Assembly: GCA_028551475.1 (NCBI GenBank)
Contig: CM052358.1
Location: forward strand, 3,040,501 to 3,104,500
DNA from: Casuarina equisetifolia
Taxonomy: Eukaryota; Streptophyta; Magnoliopsida; Fagales; Casuarinaceae
Length of the DNA: 64,000 bases
Direction: 5' to 3'
This document shows, piece by piece, positions 26,108 through 40,200 of this stretch. Position numbers and translations under genes: made by a program. The stretch's first letter is position 1. Every line of letters starts with the position of its first letter. A model generated the notes under the pieces. That model worked only from the letters and a program-made list of their open reading frames with translations, was not told the DNA's origin and made no database searches.

Positions 26108-27219
26108 AGCAACGCTTGCCATGCGTGCTTTGGGTATCCCTTTTTGTTTTTGGTCTTTATTTTTTTGGTTGGACTGCCATATTGATAATGGTTATTTAAA
26201 AGCACCCTATACCCAAGGGTGATTGTTAAAGGGTTTAGGGTGAAATTACCCTGCCACGGATGGGGTCCGTGGGGGCTACGATAGTATGCACTACATACTT
26301 CTACAAAGGACCATTGTATATTAACCCGAACGGTGGTTCTGGTAGTATTACATGAGAATATGTGAGAATCTCCGAGTACTTCAGGCTCTAAGAACCCATG
26401 TCCCTAGAACGATATTCTAGAAGTCCCGTTCAGGCATCCAACTTTCTTCATTTTCAGTATTATCAAAGCTTCTTTTAACATGCTGAACTCTAATACCGCA
26501 GACACCTTATAATGCACTCTGCGTTTCACATCAAGCATCTAGAAATGCATTATGAGACTTCTGAAACTATAATGTCCCTCTCCTATCAAGCTAGCTTTTC
26601 GGTTCCTACAAAGGACACCAACACAGCTAAACAATCCCAATTCCAAAGATACTGGGGCTAAAAGATGAGCCCCCAGAAAGCAGCTCCGATACCACTTGAT
26701 ATTGTTAGGAGGCAGGAAAACTTGTCCTAAAAAGCTAGCTCAACAAGAGGAAAACACTACACCTTAAAAGTCTCAAAATCTCTCTCTAATTGCCAAATCT
26801 GGGACTCAAACTGCGTCACTTTATGATTGGATCCACTTGCTTAAGAATAAAAGAAGCATGGAGAAAAGGTTGAATCCTGAATGCTAAACCAATCTTTGCT
26901 TTACTTAATGCAAGTTCAGCTCTTTTAATTCACTTAGGCAAACCTGAAGCTCTACGCGGACACTTACCTCACGTATAAGCTGTTGCCATTCCCATGTTTG
27001 AATTATGTACGAGAGAAGCTTGAATCGTGTGAAGTTCCTCGGCGTTGACATGAAAAGGAAAACGGAAAAGGTATATGATTAGATGTCAAGAAAAGGTCCA
27101 GAAAATAACATATCCATGTCTTTGAGCCACTGCTGTGATGTAATTCCAATAACTTCATTCCTAGCATATGCAGATTTTACAAATATCATGGAACAAAAGG
27201 AGTAAAACTGATTCCAGCT
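26108..27219. other. Spacer between convergent PFK-2 and RadA genes
   Basis: The two genes end tail to tail, so this holds both 3' UTRs. Up to about 26.5 kb it matches the 3' flank of PFK-1. At 26690-26710 is GCTCCGATACCACTTGAT, which on the minus strand resembles the tRNA-Met primer-binding site of Copia or TRIM elements. No coding potential is seen. Confidence 0.55.
26500..26900 (-). mobile_element. Possible LTR/TRIM fragment with tRNA-Met primer site (tentative)
   Basis: On the minus strand CCTAACA is followed a few bases later by TGGTATCGGAGC, close to the TGGTATCAGAGC that primes Copia and TRIM elements. A preceding LTR would then run rightward from about 26.70 kb. No second LTR or internal coding region is seen and the limits are guesses. 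Confidence 0.3.
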
Positions 27220-30200
27220 TCACTTCAATGCCCACGTCCTGAACACAGTGTTAATGACCTCTTTCAGATTCCTGCAGCACACAACTTCCATTCCCTCATA
27301 ACCATTAGAGCCTAGTGATTTCTCAGCTGACTTGGGAACAATACACATCTTATAGCCCAGTTTCGCCAGTGTGCCAACTCTTTTCTCCATTCTAGGTACC
27401 TAAGAAATTAAAATGTAAATTTTCAATGAGCGAATAAACAAGGAAAACAAAAAGTGTAATACAAACATATGTTTGTTGCAAGCTTGGCAAATTTCTTATG
27501 ATGACATGCACAAGGCAAGATTACTGGCTACAGCTGGTATTAGCCACTAAGATGAGGTAGATATGTAAAGTTCAATTTCACATACTAATGCAAGAGCTCT
27601 AAAAATCTATTGCCAGTGCCCTGTACTGTTTTCAGAGGAACAATGCCTGCGCTTGAAATTAGGTCCTTTTCCTAGCTCCAGGCTCACAAAGCTTAACATA
27701 AGTTTGGCAAGTAGACCATAAAGTGTGCTAAGCTTTGATAGTCCAAACTCCAATAAGTTCTACAACAGAGTCGATAACTCTACCAAGATGTGTTAGAAAA
27801 AAATTAGACAATCTGGTAGGACCTGGCTGAATTCGTTTTTAGGTTTCCTTTTCTTCAGAATGAGTGGGGGAAAGAAAGGGGAATGTTAGAGACAAACTTC
27901 ATGCATAAAAAACTTATGGGGGAAAGAAATAAAGGCACCAAAATAAGATAATTAATTGATATTAATTGGACCTTATACACAATGTTGTTACAGGTACTTA
28001 ATTGTATCTTCCAAGATATTATATGAACGCTAATGCAAATGACATGGAAGCAAGTGCTTACCATGCGAAGCTCACCACCAAGACCAACTTCACCAATGAA
28101 TGCGATACTGTTGGGAATAGGAAATTCCAAGAAGCTGAAGAGAAAAAAGGACAATCACATTAATGAGTACATGCAAGGGCCTAGACAGACAAGAAAAGGC
28201 ACAAATACTGCAGGGGAGGAGAAAAAAAAGGGCAAAATCTTTTCATCAACTATGCAAAACTTGTTGTAGTCCTGAAATATTTTAACTTATGCATTAGGTA
28301 TGGATGTGTTAAAAAATGCTAGAAAACAATCTCAGATATTCTGTATTTAATTTAAATAAGCAAAACATAATGTGAGATAAATGCAATAAGGTAAATTAGA
28401 TCATAAATCGCGTGCCTGCTGCAAATTGCTGCTGCTATTGCAAGATCCCCAGCAGTCTCAGTCAGTGTCACCCCACTAACAACATTTAAAAAGATTGCCT
28501 GTTACAAAAAGCAAGTACCATAAGCTAACATTAAATAGATGAAGGAAAAAAGCCAATGAGCCAAGAAGGCATTTTGCATTGCTTAAAAGATAACATAACA
28601 TAATGGACATATTTCTTTTCACTAATAATGAATACAACCACACCAGCTACTTACTGATATGACCAAAGCACAGAATATTAATGACACCAATGACAAGAAC
28701 AAATCACCAAGGAGATTAGCAACCAACGAAGAATTTGCATGATAAAATATTAATATTTATGCTGTCAGAAGCTACTCTCCTTCAGCACACCAAACGAAAA
28801 GTTGCCCTTATTTAGCTTCATAAGCTTCAAAAATAATTCTGCCCTTTTTATTCTCCCTGTTAATTTTCAATGAAGTTTAATAATTTGCTTCATTTTACTG
28901 TCATTTTAAAACTTTTGGAAGTTTTAACTTATTTTTTCAGTTGAAGACCATATTTCTGAAAGAAATTAAAACGTGATAAATTAAAGAACAGAAAAACCCA
29001 ATATCAGTCACATACTTGCAGAGAAGACTTATATTGGGAAACACGACTGTCATGGAAACATCAACTTACATTCTCTTGAAGCTTCAGACCAGCTTGCTTC
29101 ATCAGAACCTGAATAAGAGACTCAAGATGGTAAGATCATAACCGTGGACTACTCTTGACAAATATGAGAAACAAAGGAACCACAAATAAGAGGGGAAAGA
29201 CCACGTCAGAATGGAACATAAATGACAAAACAGAAATGAAAAATAGAAAAAGAAAGAGGTCGAAAGGTCTTTAAAAACTGGAGACAGAAAACACACAGGA
29301 ATGCTTCCAACGAAAGAATTGGAGGCAGCATTTGAGAGGATTATACCAGCCCTATTAATGCCATGATAGACTTTAGTGGCAGACCAGTAAGGAGAAGTTT
29401 CCGAGAGCAGGAGCTTCTCTTTTATGTGATGGTCGATCTGTCAACCAAATTGGACATCTAGGTCATTTCAGGCCAAAATCACCATACGAGGAACCCCTTA
29501 AACGGTGAGGTGTTCAACACACAAAGCCATAGTTTCTTTCATTCCAAGGAAAGCAGCCTTGGCTTCAGTAAGGGCAGGGTCAACAGAAGATATTTTTTTC
29601 TGACCAGGCACAGAGAAAATTTACCAACAGAATCCCTAAAAAGAGATGCACGAAAGAAAAGGGTACCCAAACAGCCACATCACAATTAACATTTAAGGAT
29701 AAAAGAAGGGTAAGGGGTCCATGCTTCAAGCTCGTGGGTGACATCAAACTTGGAGAGCCAGGCAAGTCAGTTTTTTCAAGTGATCTTCTTCTAACTGGAT
29801 AGTGGTTGGTGGAAGATGGCCTTGGATAGCTTTGTTCCAGTATAGCTAGATAAGGTCCATAACAACGGCAGCAAAAAGAAAAAAATTGATGGGCCAACGG
29901 TAGGGACACTGAGAGAAGAGGAGTCAAAACAATTCCTGATTCACACGATAATTGATCATTAGCAAACAGTGAAGTATACAATCGTGAAGAGATCCCCCCC
30001 AAAGAACACAAAAGAATGACAATCCAGGAATAAATGCTCTTAACTACAGCGACAAAGCAGAACTAACAAAACACTAGTACCATGTGTACATACACAACAG
30101 GACAACAATAAGCATTTGAAAATTTCAATATGAAAAGTGGTTTATAGAACTCACAGGAAAAAGCAAGATTATTCAACTTGGTATTATTCAACATGAGAGG

Positions 30201-33200
30201 AAATTCTGGGCCATATAGCAAAGAAAAAGCATAGAGAACAAAATTGTAGGGATTGCAATATGTTACTTGAACTTACAGTGTATTACTTACAGAAATAATC
30301 ATATCAGCTCTGCTTGCTTGGATGCCATTAACTTGCCTTGAAGTCGATGACCCAGATGCACACAATGCCTGAACAGAATCCAACATTGAAAGTGCTTTTT
30401 AGACAAGCAAAGTAACAGGGTAGATATTAGAAACAGAAAAATGCCAATGAAATTTGGACTTTGTAAACGCCAATATGCCCGGGAAAACACTACCTATCTA
30501 ACATGGGAATACTCATCGATCTCCAGAGGTTCACTGAATGCACCACCATCTACTCAAGCGTTTGAAAGAAAACTGACCTTCTAGAGTACGAAGAGAAGAG
30601 GCTAACGCAACTTGAACTGTAGATCAATAACTAAGCATGACAAAAATATTTTTGCTTCCAGGTTTAGCATGACATGAACTCAAAAACTTGTGGTGCAGAA
30701 GGAAAGATCACCAAAGGCCTTTACATCATAACATTCTTCTCTATCCAAAAGTACATCTAGGATCAATGGGCAATTTACCATAGCCAATAGTTTTGATGCA
30801 TTTCAGTGTAATGAATTGTTCTAAGGACTCTAAATGATGGCAACCATGAAAATTGTGAGATTTGGCAGGCATCACCACATTCACTAAGTTTCTAAGCCAA
30901 ATTTTCCCAGAAAGATCTGGAAATTCATACACGACTCTGGCCTCAACTACCCAGACAAGAGCAAGAAATCTGAGTTACCCTTTACAATAATTGATCTCAT
31001 CAGAATTTTCTGATTCCTCAAAAAGGAAGTATTCCCATAACACACTTAATGTTCGACAATCTTATTAGAGTCATTCAACTTTGCAGAAACATGTTGAATT
31101 ATATTGCAAGATGCTATAAAGGAGTTTAACATAAAATAAAATAACCCCCAAAACTACCTGAATTTCAATAAGGAAAGCTCGAGATCCATCCATAATTACA
31201 GCAACAGCTAGTCCAGCTAAAACTTCTGAATCTGTGCACTGCTCACTTAAAAACATCTCACTGGGGTTTGAAACAGCTAGCAGCCCTGATTGTGACATTT
31301 CAAATACGCCAAGCTGAAAGCAAGAATTTATCCTTTCACCACAGTATAAGACATATTCCAGTTGTATTATGTAAGGAGTAGAATATTTCAATTATGTAAG
31401 TCAGCAATTCTATTTTACTGAGACACACCATTCCCCAAAATGCTAAAATCATATGCATTCCCTGAGACCTATTCTAAAATGCTCCAGGGCAACAAAGAAC
31501 ACACAACTGGCTGAAACTAATATCAGCACTACAGTGAAGATAAAAAACATCATGGAGAAAAATCTGATCCTCCATACTTGCTCAATGCTCTATCAAAAAA
31601 TACATTCAGGATGAGACTTAAGTTACTTATTCACTAGATCAACATATCCTTTTTCATCTACAGTAAATGACCATAAGAGATGATCTAGGCAACTAAAAAT
31701 AAAACAGACAAAAGAGAGACCAAATTCCATAAAATACAGGCCATATTTATTCCGTGAAAGTATAGAACACCAGGGGGCTTGTTGAGTATGTCAGCAAAGG
31801 TAACCATGCATAGAGAGGAAATTAAACTAGGATTTCAAGCAAATACTTCCAAACATTCAATACTTAAATGAATACTGTTGCCGTCATGATCATCACTATC
31901 AAAGCTACCAAGAGAAGGAAAACATGACCATTAAGTTCGGGATTAATCTTTTGCATGCAATTCTTTGGGCCCAAGCAACTCAAGCATTAGTATAAAGCTT
32001 AAACAAACAGAATTTAACAAAAGTGTCAGGATGCATGGCCATAGTAAATGAAATTGCAAAGATAGTATCTATTAATGAAATACCTCATCAGTTGATCCGA
32101 ACCGATTCTTCACAGATCGAAGCAAACGGTGAGATGAACACTTCTCCCCCTAAAAATTTATATACCATTATAAGTTGTCTTTTTCTCATATCATAACTAT
32201 ATCTAACATGTCTGTCACACTCAGACACTCCAGTTCATCAAGGAATGCACCTATTGCATGAAACGAACTATTTTGCCAACAGATGCAAGAAATATTAAAC
32301 ATTCAGTTGAGAATAGGATTTAATTGATGATGCCTTCTGGTGCAAGCAATATCTTATCCCCCACTAACTTGAAAAGGTCCTGGATACTCAATGTGCATGG
32401 TTCTAACTCAACATATGTTGTTACAAAGGATCCAAGATTGAAGTGCCTCCAGATAAAAGAAAAATAAAAAACCAGGCTATAATGTGAGCCAGGTACCAGC
32501 TTTACCAACTATCCAGAAAAGAAAAGGCAAGGTACCAACTTCCAAATATAAAACAACATCAACGATGTGCTCCAAGACACGAGGCCCTGCTATTTCTCCC
32601 GATTTTGTCACATGTCCAATCTGAAATACACAGGAAGAAGAGCATAAGCAAAAGACCTGACTCAATTACCATGGAAGTTAAAGAGTTGAAGAAATCAATG
32701 GACAATAGCTGCAGCAAGGTCCAAGTGGATATACAAATGTAATCAAATGTAAAAGTAAAGTAAAAGGTTAAAACTTTAAGAAAATTATTTTATACCTCTC
32801 TTTGAAAAGGGTGAAACTCAGGGCAGCAAATAAAACTTGTTTGTCATACAATCACACATAGGAGCTGATAACCGGCAAGACAACATCACAGAACAAGAGA
32901 GTCATGAAACAATCCACTCACGTGGTGAAAATTGATGAAGCAGCTAAATTTTCTTACTTTGGAAACTATAGGTTTAATTTCAAACACAAAACAATATCAT
33001 TGGCACCCACAAGTAATGAACCACCAACTGATGACGCAAAAAGTGATCATCAGATCATCTGCCAGAGCCAGCATCTGTTACAATTATCTGCTTTTAACTC
33101 ACAATCCATTCAACTATTGTTCTGAACAGACATAAATTAACAACTCTAGAAGAGGCAGTAGACAGCCCAAAGAACTTTTGATCCTGAGTGCTGGAAGACT

Positions 33201-35088
33201 CGACTTAAGGGATTCAAGAGAGAGAAAAAGAAGAAGAAGAAGAAATTGGGCTAGCATGATTTGAACACTTGACCTATAAGTGAAAAATGAAGATAATTGG
33301 TATGCATTCCAATAACTTCAAATTTTGGTTTGTATTGAAATTTTAGAGTAATGGAAGGAAGACGCTAGTGTGGAGCCATAGTAACTATAACATCAATTAA
33401 AAGAAATCCCTTTCTTCAGCAAATGTATATCACATTTATGAACGTCAGATGCATTAAATTTTGGGGTATGTATCCTCACCAAAAAAATTGGTATGTTAGT
33501 CTTCTTTGCAAAGCGTAGCAAGGCTGATGTGCATTCCTTCACCTGCACAGATCAGGTCAGGTGAGTGTCAGCCCTTGGCTATTTACTATCCAGAAACTAC
33601 CATGTAATCAAGACTATCACAGGATATACATGCAGCCAATGAAAATTTAAAAGTTCTATGCTGATAGCATGCCTTTGTGATTGAAGACTGGGAAAGAGAA
33701 GAATATAAAACACCATTTTTTGCATTTTGAGTTGTCAACCACCTAAAGGTAGACAAAGCAGAAGATGATTCTCATTTAAACTTTAACATTAGACATAAGA
33801 TATTCAGAGAGAAAGACAGAGCTACTACTATGCTATGGAATTTTATCCACCAGCAAGAATCAGAACAGCAGTCCACAAAGGTAAAAAATTATGAGCTAAA
33901 ACCAGTGTTCTTCCTGGGAGGATATGAATGTAGAAGTTATAACCTGTGAAATTCCTCCAGCACTTCCAATCACCCCCTTCAAATAAACTGTCTGAATTGA
34001 ATCAACAATTAGAACCCGGGGCGAGAGAGGCTGAACTTTGCTTAACATGTCCTAAGAGAAGGCAAAAACACCAGTTATTTTTGGCAACACGAACCAAAGT
34101 CTCTGATCTGGATAACCAGCACTTTTCATATTCGAAAAATTATTTGGAAACTATGTACTACTCTCAGTTTCTACACCTGACATAAAACACACAGAACACT
34201 GTAACATAACAAAAAATAAGCATTTACTGTGTACCAATTTCTTTTGAAACATTCACACTATCAAGAGAACTTCATAACTCCTTTGTCTTTTTTCTCTTCA
34301 ACATGATGCTGATAACTTTTACGATATGCCACCTGGTTACCAAATGAGAAGTCCAATAACATACATTTTGAAACTTAAAAGTACAAGAGATGTTTGGGAG
34401 AGGTTAAAATTCTGGGAAACCAAAATTAATGATGACAGATACAAAACATGAAAAAAGGGGGAAATAACCATAAGGCATGACCCATCAAAACTGACTAACA
34501 AAGAAAAAAAATTAAAACATTGAGCTCAGTAAAAAAAACTTGATAAGCTGAAACTTTTAAAAATTTCTAAAACTAAATGTTCAAAACTGGTAAGCTCAGA
34601 ATCATGCACCTCAATATCTGTACTAGAGTATAAGAATAGTTCATCTGCTCCAATGCTCATACGGTCAGCTCTGCTTCCGATTTGATCAACACTCTACCAG
34701 TAGGAAGAACCAAAGTGAAGTTACTCGCAATGTACAGAAAAAAGGTCTAAGGAAAGTTGAAATGGTGTTTATGCAATTATGGTGAAACAAATTCCACCTT
34801 TAAACAACACTAAGTTGAAGAACTGATTCCCTCTAGACTACATCCCACATCCTTTGGGAAGATATTCCAGAATAGAAGAACTTAAGTTCGTTTAAACACA
34901 ATTTGAGCCACTGTCCCCAACTAAATGGAGTAAAAGTTAACCAATCAAATAAGAATTACCTTATGTCAAGAAATATGTGAGAGAAAAAGGTTTACCAGGA
35001 ACATAAAAAATAACAGCATTGAATAAACAGATATTGTTTAAATATTATCTTATTTTCAGCTTCCTTTTTAGAATTATTTAAAAAAAAA

Positions 35089-35145
<57 letters not shown>

Positions 35146-37271
35146 AGCGGGAATTAGAACGCAGAAAATGACCTCTTCACCAGAAACATACACAACAGGT
35201 GCCGATCGACCAAGATCATTCCCTTCAGCTATTAGTGCAGCAATCTTCCAATCAAAAAGTAAGAACGAAATCAGAAGAAGAGCTATTGATGGATAAATGG
35301 ATAAGTACAAGTGCCAAAGTTATACAAGGATCCTTAATAACTTCAGCAAATAAAGGCCAGTGATATACATGCCATGTTCAGATGAAATTGATCCTTAGGA
35401 AAGAACTCATACCTGTAGTAACAGAGTACTCTTGCCAACACCAGGATCACCACCGACTAAAACCAAAGAACCTTCAAAACCCAAAAGAATAAACAGCAAA
35501 ATAATTATTGAATCATCTATTTAGCATGGAGCAAAAACTAGAAAGTAACACAAAAAATTATCAAAGACTTAACGATGTTATTGTTTATCACAGGCCAGAA
35601 CATAGCAAAGCAAGATCCCATTCGCATGATTAGAAAACAAGGGAAACAATTGTCCTTAGAAACATAATGGAGAATTTCACTGGCAATAACTTAGATTCAA
35701 CACAATAAAAGAGATGATCGTTGAAATCTAATCCTTCTAACTCAAAACTAACTTTGTGTAAAAACTCATCATTACACAGTAATCATATAAAGCAAGCCAC
35801 TGTCAGAATGCAGACCAAGGTAAGGAAAAGGAAGTTTTCTTGTTCTACTTTGTGGTGTACATCTTTTCTTTTCTTTTCTTTTTTTCTAAGGCAGCAACCA
35901 CAGCAGTTGGTCACCCTAGTATCAGAGAGACATGGGAACCACGAGTTGTTGAAAATGGAATTCTCAATTTTACAGAGCATTGTATATAACAGTATATGTA
36001 GAAGTTAGATGGATCGACTTTTTACTGCCCAAGAAACTCCATTCGTGGCCTGAAACGTGACCTACTTTTAAGGTTTGTAACTGGACTCCTATTTGAAGCT
36101 CTCGCACCTTTTGTTAACAGCTCTGTAGCTGCCAAACAAACTACATATGGGTTCATGGAATTTCTTCTATGGTTTCAGGGCATCCATGCCAGTTCTTAAC
36201 CTAATTAAAGATAATCCAGCCATCAAATAATGATGACAGTTATTACCAAAACAAACACTGTATCAATCATGCTTTTAAGCAATGAATCAATAGAGACACT
36301 GTCATCGCTCAATTTGAATACTAAGCTCGTGGCTAGAAAGATAAACAATCATTTGCATAGAGTTGATGTGTCTTTCCGACATCATTTGTCAATGGTCTGC
36401 TTCTAACAGCTATCTGACAAAACTCATCACACTAAAAGAAAGATGGGGAACGGAAGCAAGGATCTCAAAGTCATTGATTTAAAAAATCGTAACCGTAACG
36501 ATAGTGTTAAAAGGTGAAGACTGAACCGAACCCGGTATAAGACCACCGCCAAGCACTCTCGAGACTTCATTTCCAAAGGGTCCAAATCTAGGCATCAATC
36601 ACAGTAAACAAAATAACACATCATTACAGGAATATTCCAAAAATAAAAAAAGAAATGCACAATAGTTCGACGATAAATAATCACATTATTCATCTCAGAG
36701 GAAACGAAGTACAACTTTAGCAACCAAATAGAGCTTACAAAGGAATTCGCCATTCCAGTCGATTGACCCCACGGTTCACGTCACTCAGCCGTAAAGGCCG
36801 AAGCTCTCCAGCTTGCTGCGAGAGCCACGACCGCGACGCCGCCTCTGAGACCGAGACCGTCGAGTCCCCTTCGGAAAAACGTGTCAGAGTGCCGACGGCA
36901 TCACACGAGCGGCACGAGCCCCACCACTGGCCGTGGGAGTGCCCGCACTCGGCGCAGACCCAGCTAACTCTGCTCTTCCCTTTCTTCTTATTCCGCACCA
37001 CGTCCCCCAACTCCGCATTCAGCCCCTTCGCACCTTCACTCCCGCCACTACTCTTATTCGCCTTCTGGTTATAAATACTCCAAACATGAGGGGTGGTTCC
37101 GGAAGGCTCGGACTCTCCAGGGCTCCCGGATGGTTCGGCATGGAGGAGAGGGAAACTGAAATGGAGTTGGCGGGAGAATCGAGAAAACGAGAGCGATTTA
37201 AAAACCGAGGGATTGAGGAGGTGCTTGTGGTTGCAGAAGATTCTCAGAACTCTCATGTCCGAGACCTGCAT
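27220..37271 (-). CDS. RADA: RadA-like DNA repair ATPase, organelle-targeted
   Basis: Fifteen coding exons: 37271-36739, 36587-36532, 35471-35413, 35244-35173, 34693-34610, 34051-33944, 33542-33480, 32620-32540, 32149-32084, 31313-31158, 30368-30291, 29108-29070, 28498-28416, 28134-28062 and 27399-27220; 576 aa. An in-frame ATG at 37256 (MRVLRIF) would give 571 aa. The order of parts is that of bacterial RadA/Sms: an Arg/Ser-rich targeting N-terminus, a C4 zinc finger (Cys 106, 109, 120, 123), Walker [11 protein letters not shown] (203-212), Walker B VLIVDS (281-286), the RadA KNRFG motif (366-370) and a Lon-like C-terminal domain with [13 protein letters not shown]. Bacterial RadA drives branch migration during recombination; plant homologues act in chloroplasts and mitochondria. 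Intron 13 appears to use a GC donor, intron 11 holds a LINE relic, and intron 4 a CT tract. Confidence 0.95.
29340..29700 (-). mobile_element. LINE RNase H-domain relic inside RadA intron 11
   Basis: Read on the minus strand in shifting frames, this spells the reverse-transcriptase-linked RNase H domain common in plant LINE remnants: LNVNCDVAV, then [18 protein letters not shown], then [21 protein letters not shown] and PYWSATKVY. Frameshifts and several stop codons show it is dead. It lies in the same orientation as RadA and within the 1.2-kb intron between exons 11 and 12. The limits are approximate; sequence to about 30.0 kb may belong to the same insertion. Confidence 0.65.
35096..35139 (-). 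repeat. (GA)n microsatellite in RadA intron 4
   Basis: Twenty-two GA units, reading (CT)n on the RadA coding strand, starting about 33 nt downstream of the intron 4 donor. A run of A lies on its left side. Confidence 0.95.
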
Positions 37272-40200
37272 GTAAGAGAGAAATAGAAACTGTGCTTGCT
37301 TGGGGGTTTCTCTAGGGCTTAATAGGGAGGGTTCTGGTCATTGAAACAAGAGAACCCGCCAAATTCAAAACAGTGACGAGCACGCCTGTTTCGGACACTC
37401 TGCTAATGGGGTCGACCGTCCATGGGAGAAGGAAGCAATGTGTCGAGCCTCTTACCAAATGACCGTTCGGGTTCCTTTTTTTATTTGTTTAATATATATC
37501 GTTAAATTAATTTTAAAAACAAAATCATAAGATAATGTAGGTGGTTTAGTCAGCTAACTCGAGATGGAGTCCGTCCACTACCCACCCACACTAGGAAACA
37601 GTAGTTGCAAGTGCTACTAGGTGGGCATAATAGTTGAAAGCCCATTTGGTTCTATATTACTTATTACCATCTTTAACTTCGTCTCAATAGATTAACCTTA
37701 ATTATAATGAATAGTAAAGTCTTCTTATATGATCAAATCACTAAGAATAAAATCGATTACATTCTCTTTTATTCAAATTAGGGGATGAAGTCCATTACAT
37801 TTAATTATGAGGTATAAAATTAGACTTTTTATGTGTGTGAATTAAGGACATTTGTTATGATATTAAAAGAAAAAAGACAATGATGTAACATACTTAGAAA
37901 AAACTTCATTCTCAGCTTTAGCTTAAAACTAAGTCAACCTTTAATTAGAATCACTATGAAGGGAGGTTTTGAAATAAGAGAAATGGAGAGTTTAGGAATG
38001 AGAAAAGTGTGTGAGGATAAGTGATTTGGGAGTATCATTTTATATAGTTATTTGCTAAAAATTGAATATCGCATCAATTACATATTTAATGCAAGCGTTA
38101 CTTATAATTTGAAATACACTTATATTTCAAATTAAAATTAACATTACAATAATGAAAATTGAATATTATTGAATATTGTATCTATTACAATTGAAATGAA
38201 ATAATGTTACTGGCAATTACATCTAAAAAAACTAAACAAATGGCTACCACTAAGTAAACGACCCAACAATAAATGAAAATAAATGGGCCAATGTCATACT
38301 CGCACAGTTAGTTCGGCAACCTGGAACTCATACATAAAAATCTGGCTCATACTTATCATCAGCCGATGCCGCTAGTCTTGAACAATGTGCCTCAATAACA
38401 CTGGGAATATTATCATTTTAGTGATAAGAGTTCGAAACACTCATTTCCTAAATAAATTTATTAAAATCTCCCTCATTTTTACCCCTAAAAAGATCTAATT
38501 AAAAAAAAAAGAAGCGTAAGAGACAATGTGAAATTTGCAAACCATTATAAAACAATGTGAATACTTATTTACACTATTTTTAATATTTCTTTTCATTTGA
38601 ATAAAAAAATATCTTATAAAAAATCAATTTACAATCATTAAGATATTGCACTTACTATATTAGAAAAACTTGACACACTCTCTCAGACTCAATTCTCTAA
38701 AAGAGATGGATATCTCTATATATAACAAATACTAAAGTGTTATATTAAGAACATGCATAATTATACATATTGTTTTCATCATTTATATACAATCCCTTCT
38801 TTTTGCAAAACTGGTTTTGGTCAAAATAGAAAACGACTTAGCTACTTTGAGAGACTAGACATTGAAGTGCTAATCATGATCGAATCGAAGCTTCATTTGG
38901 ATTTTAGCAAGAAACATGAATATTATCCTGTTTGTGTGAACCTCCCATCCACATAATCTATCTTCTATAATCGTTGTTACCCAAGATAACGAAGATGACA
39001 ATTTGTGGACTTGTCCCCTAAGAGTTAGGAAGGAAAGCTTTAAGCGTGCTCGTCTGTGGACCATCAGTTTCATACGGTCAGCAACTACGCCGGCGACCAA
39101 GTACTTAAATGCTGGCGTTACCGTTGTAGACCGGTCGGGACGACATCACGGTCGTATTAATTGTCCTGCTGCCGAAAGCCGTTGGCTTGTTGGACCTCTT
39201 GATCACCGCGATTTCCGATATGCGTGGACAATATGGGAGTTGACATAATCTCTTCTTAAATTGTTTATTTGATTCTGAAAAAGTCCTTCCGTGATGAATG
39301 CAAGAAAAGGACGCTTAACAAATAAGGTCACGGCAACAAGTTGATGACCCAATTTTATTTATTTATTTATTTTTATATTTTTATATTTCGGCTAGGCTAT
39401 TACGTCAAGTCCCGCGAATTTTAGAATGTTCATTTCACCACTTAAAATATGTTTGCAAGAAAGATAAAACATTTTTATATATTGATATTAAAGACATTTT
39501 TCACAAACGCTTTAGAGAATTAAAAGTATAAAAACGTTACATTCCGGTTTAACATCGAAGTTTCGAGATTTAAAATCGCATGACACACGTGTGTCCAGCG
39601 TTATTCAGCACTATCTAATTAAACAATGAATTTGGACAGTTAACTCACGTGGCCTAGTATCCTTGGTGATCACAAGCATCGAACCAACTCCTACGTTAAT
39701 TTTATAACATAGCAATTTGCTATAACTTTAACAACAGAATATCCTTTTATTTTTTCCAGATATTCTTTCGAAACTAAAGAAGATTAGCAGTAACAAATAG
39801 ATAGATTTAAAGATATTATTAATTTAGATATTTACGTTAGCGTGGAGCCTGCAATAACTAATTGTTACTTAAAAGAGTAAAAAAGAAACAAAAATTAGTT
39901 TTCAGGTTTGATTTATTTAAAGATGGAGGAGAAATTAGCTGAGAAAATAAGCTATTTTATTGGTTTAACATTCGTGTTTGCTTGTCTTATCTTCTTTTCA
40001 ATGCCTTTAGTTTCCAGCTTGGAATCAGAATCTTAGTCTCTCTCTCTCTACTCTTTTATTCGACTCAACTGTCTGTCTGTCTCTCTCTCTAGCAGAGCTG
40101 CTCTTGCACGTCAGTTCAGCATGACATGGGACAAAATCAGCGACCAACGTTTGTTAATGCACTGTTACAGCAATGCGTTTCTATTTTATTTAAGATTGGT

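Larger units (their letters stand above)
18860..26500 (+). repeat. PFK segmental tandem duplication, unit 2
   Basis: This repeats the block order of unit 1: the GC-richer block with TAAACCCAACC and GGCCACTTTGAGT (18.87-19.1 kb), the AT-rich tract ending in TATTTTCTTCTTAAATC (about 19.56 kb), the PFK promoter, the gene, and the 3' block with CCCTGCCACGGATGGGG. It is about 1 kb longer than unit 1, mainly because of extra sequence between 19.56 and 21.2 kb. Edges are approximate. Confidence 0.85.

Noticed and set aside
29580-30011. 143-codon minus-strand frame inside RadA
   Set aside because: It lies in intron 11 and its left end runs into the LINE RNase H relic in a different frame; no independent gene structure.
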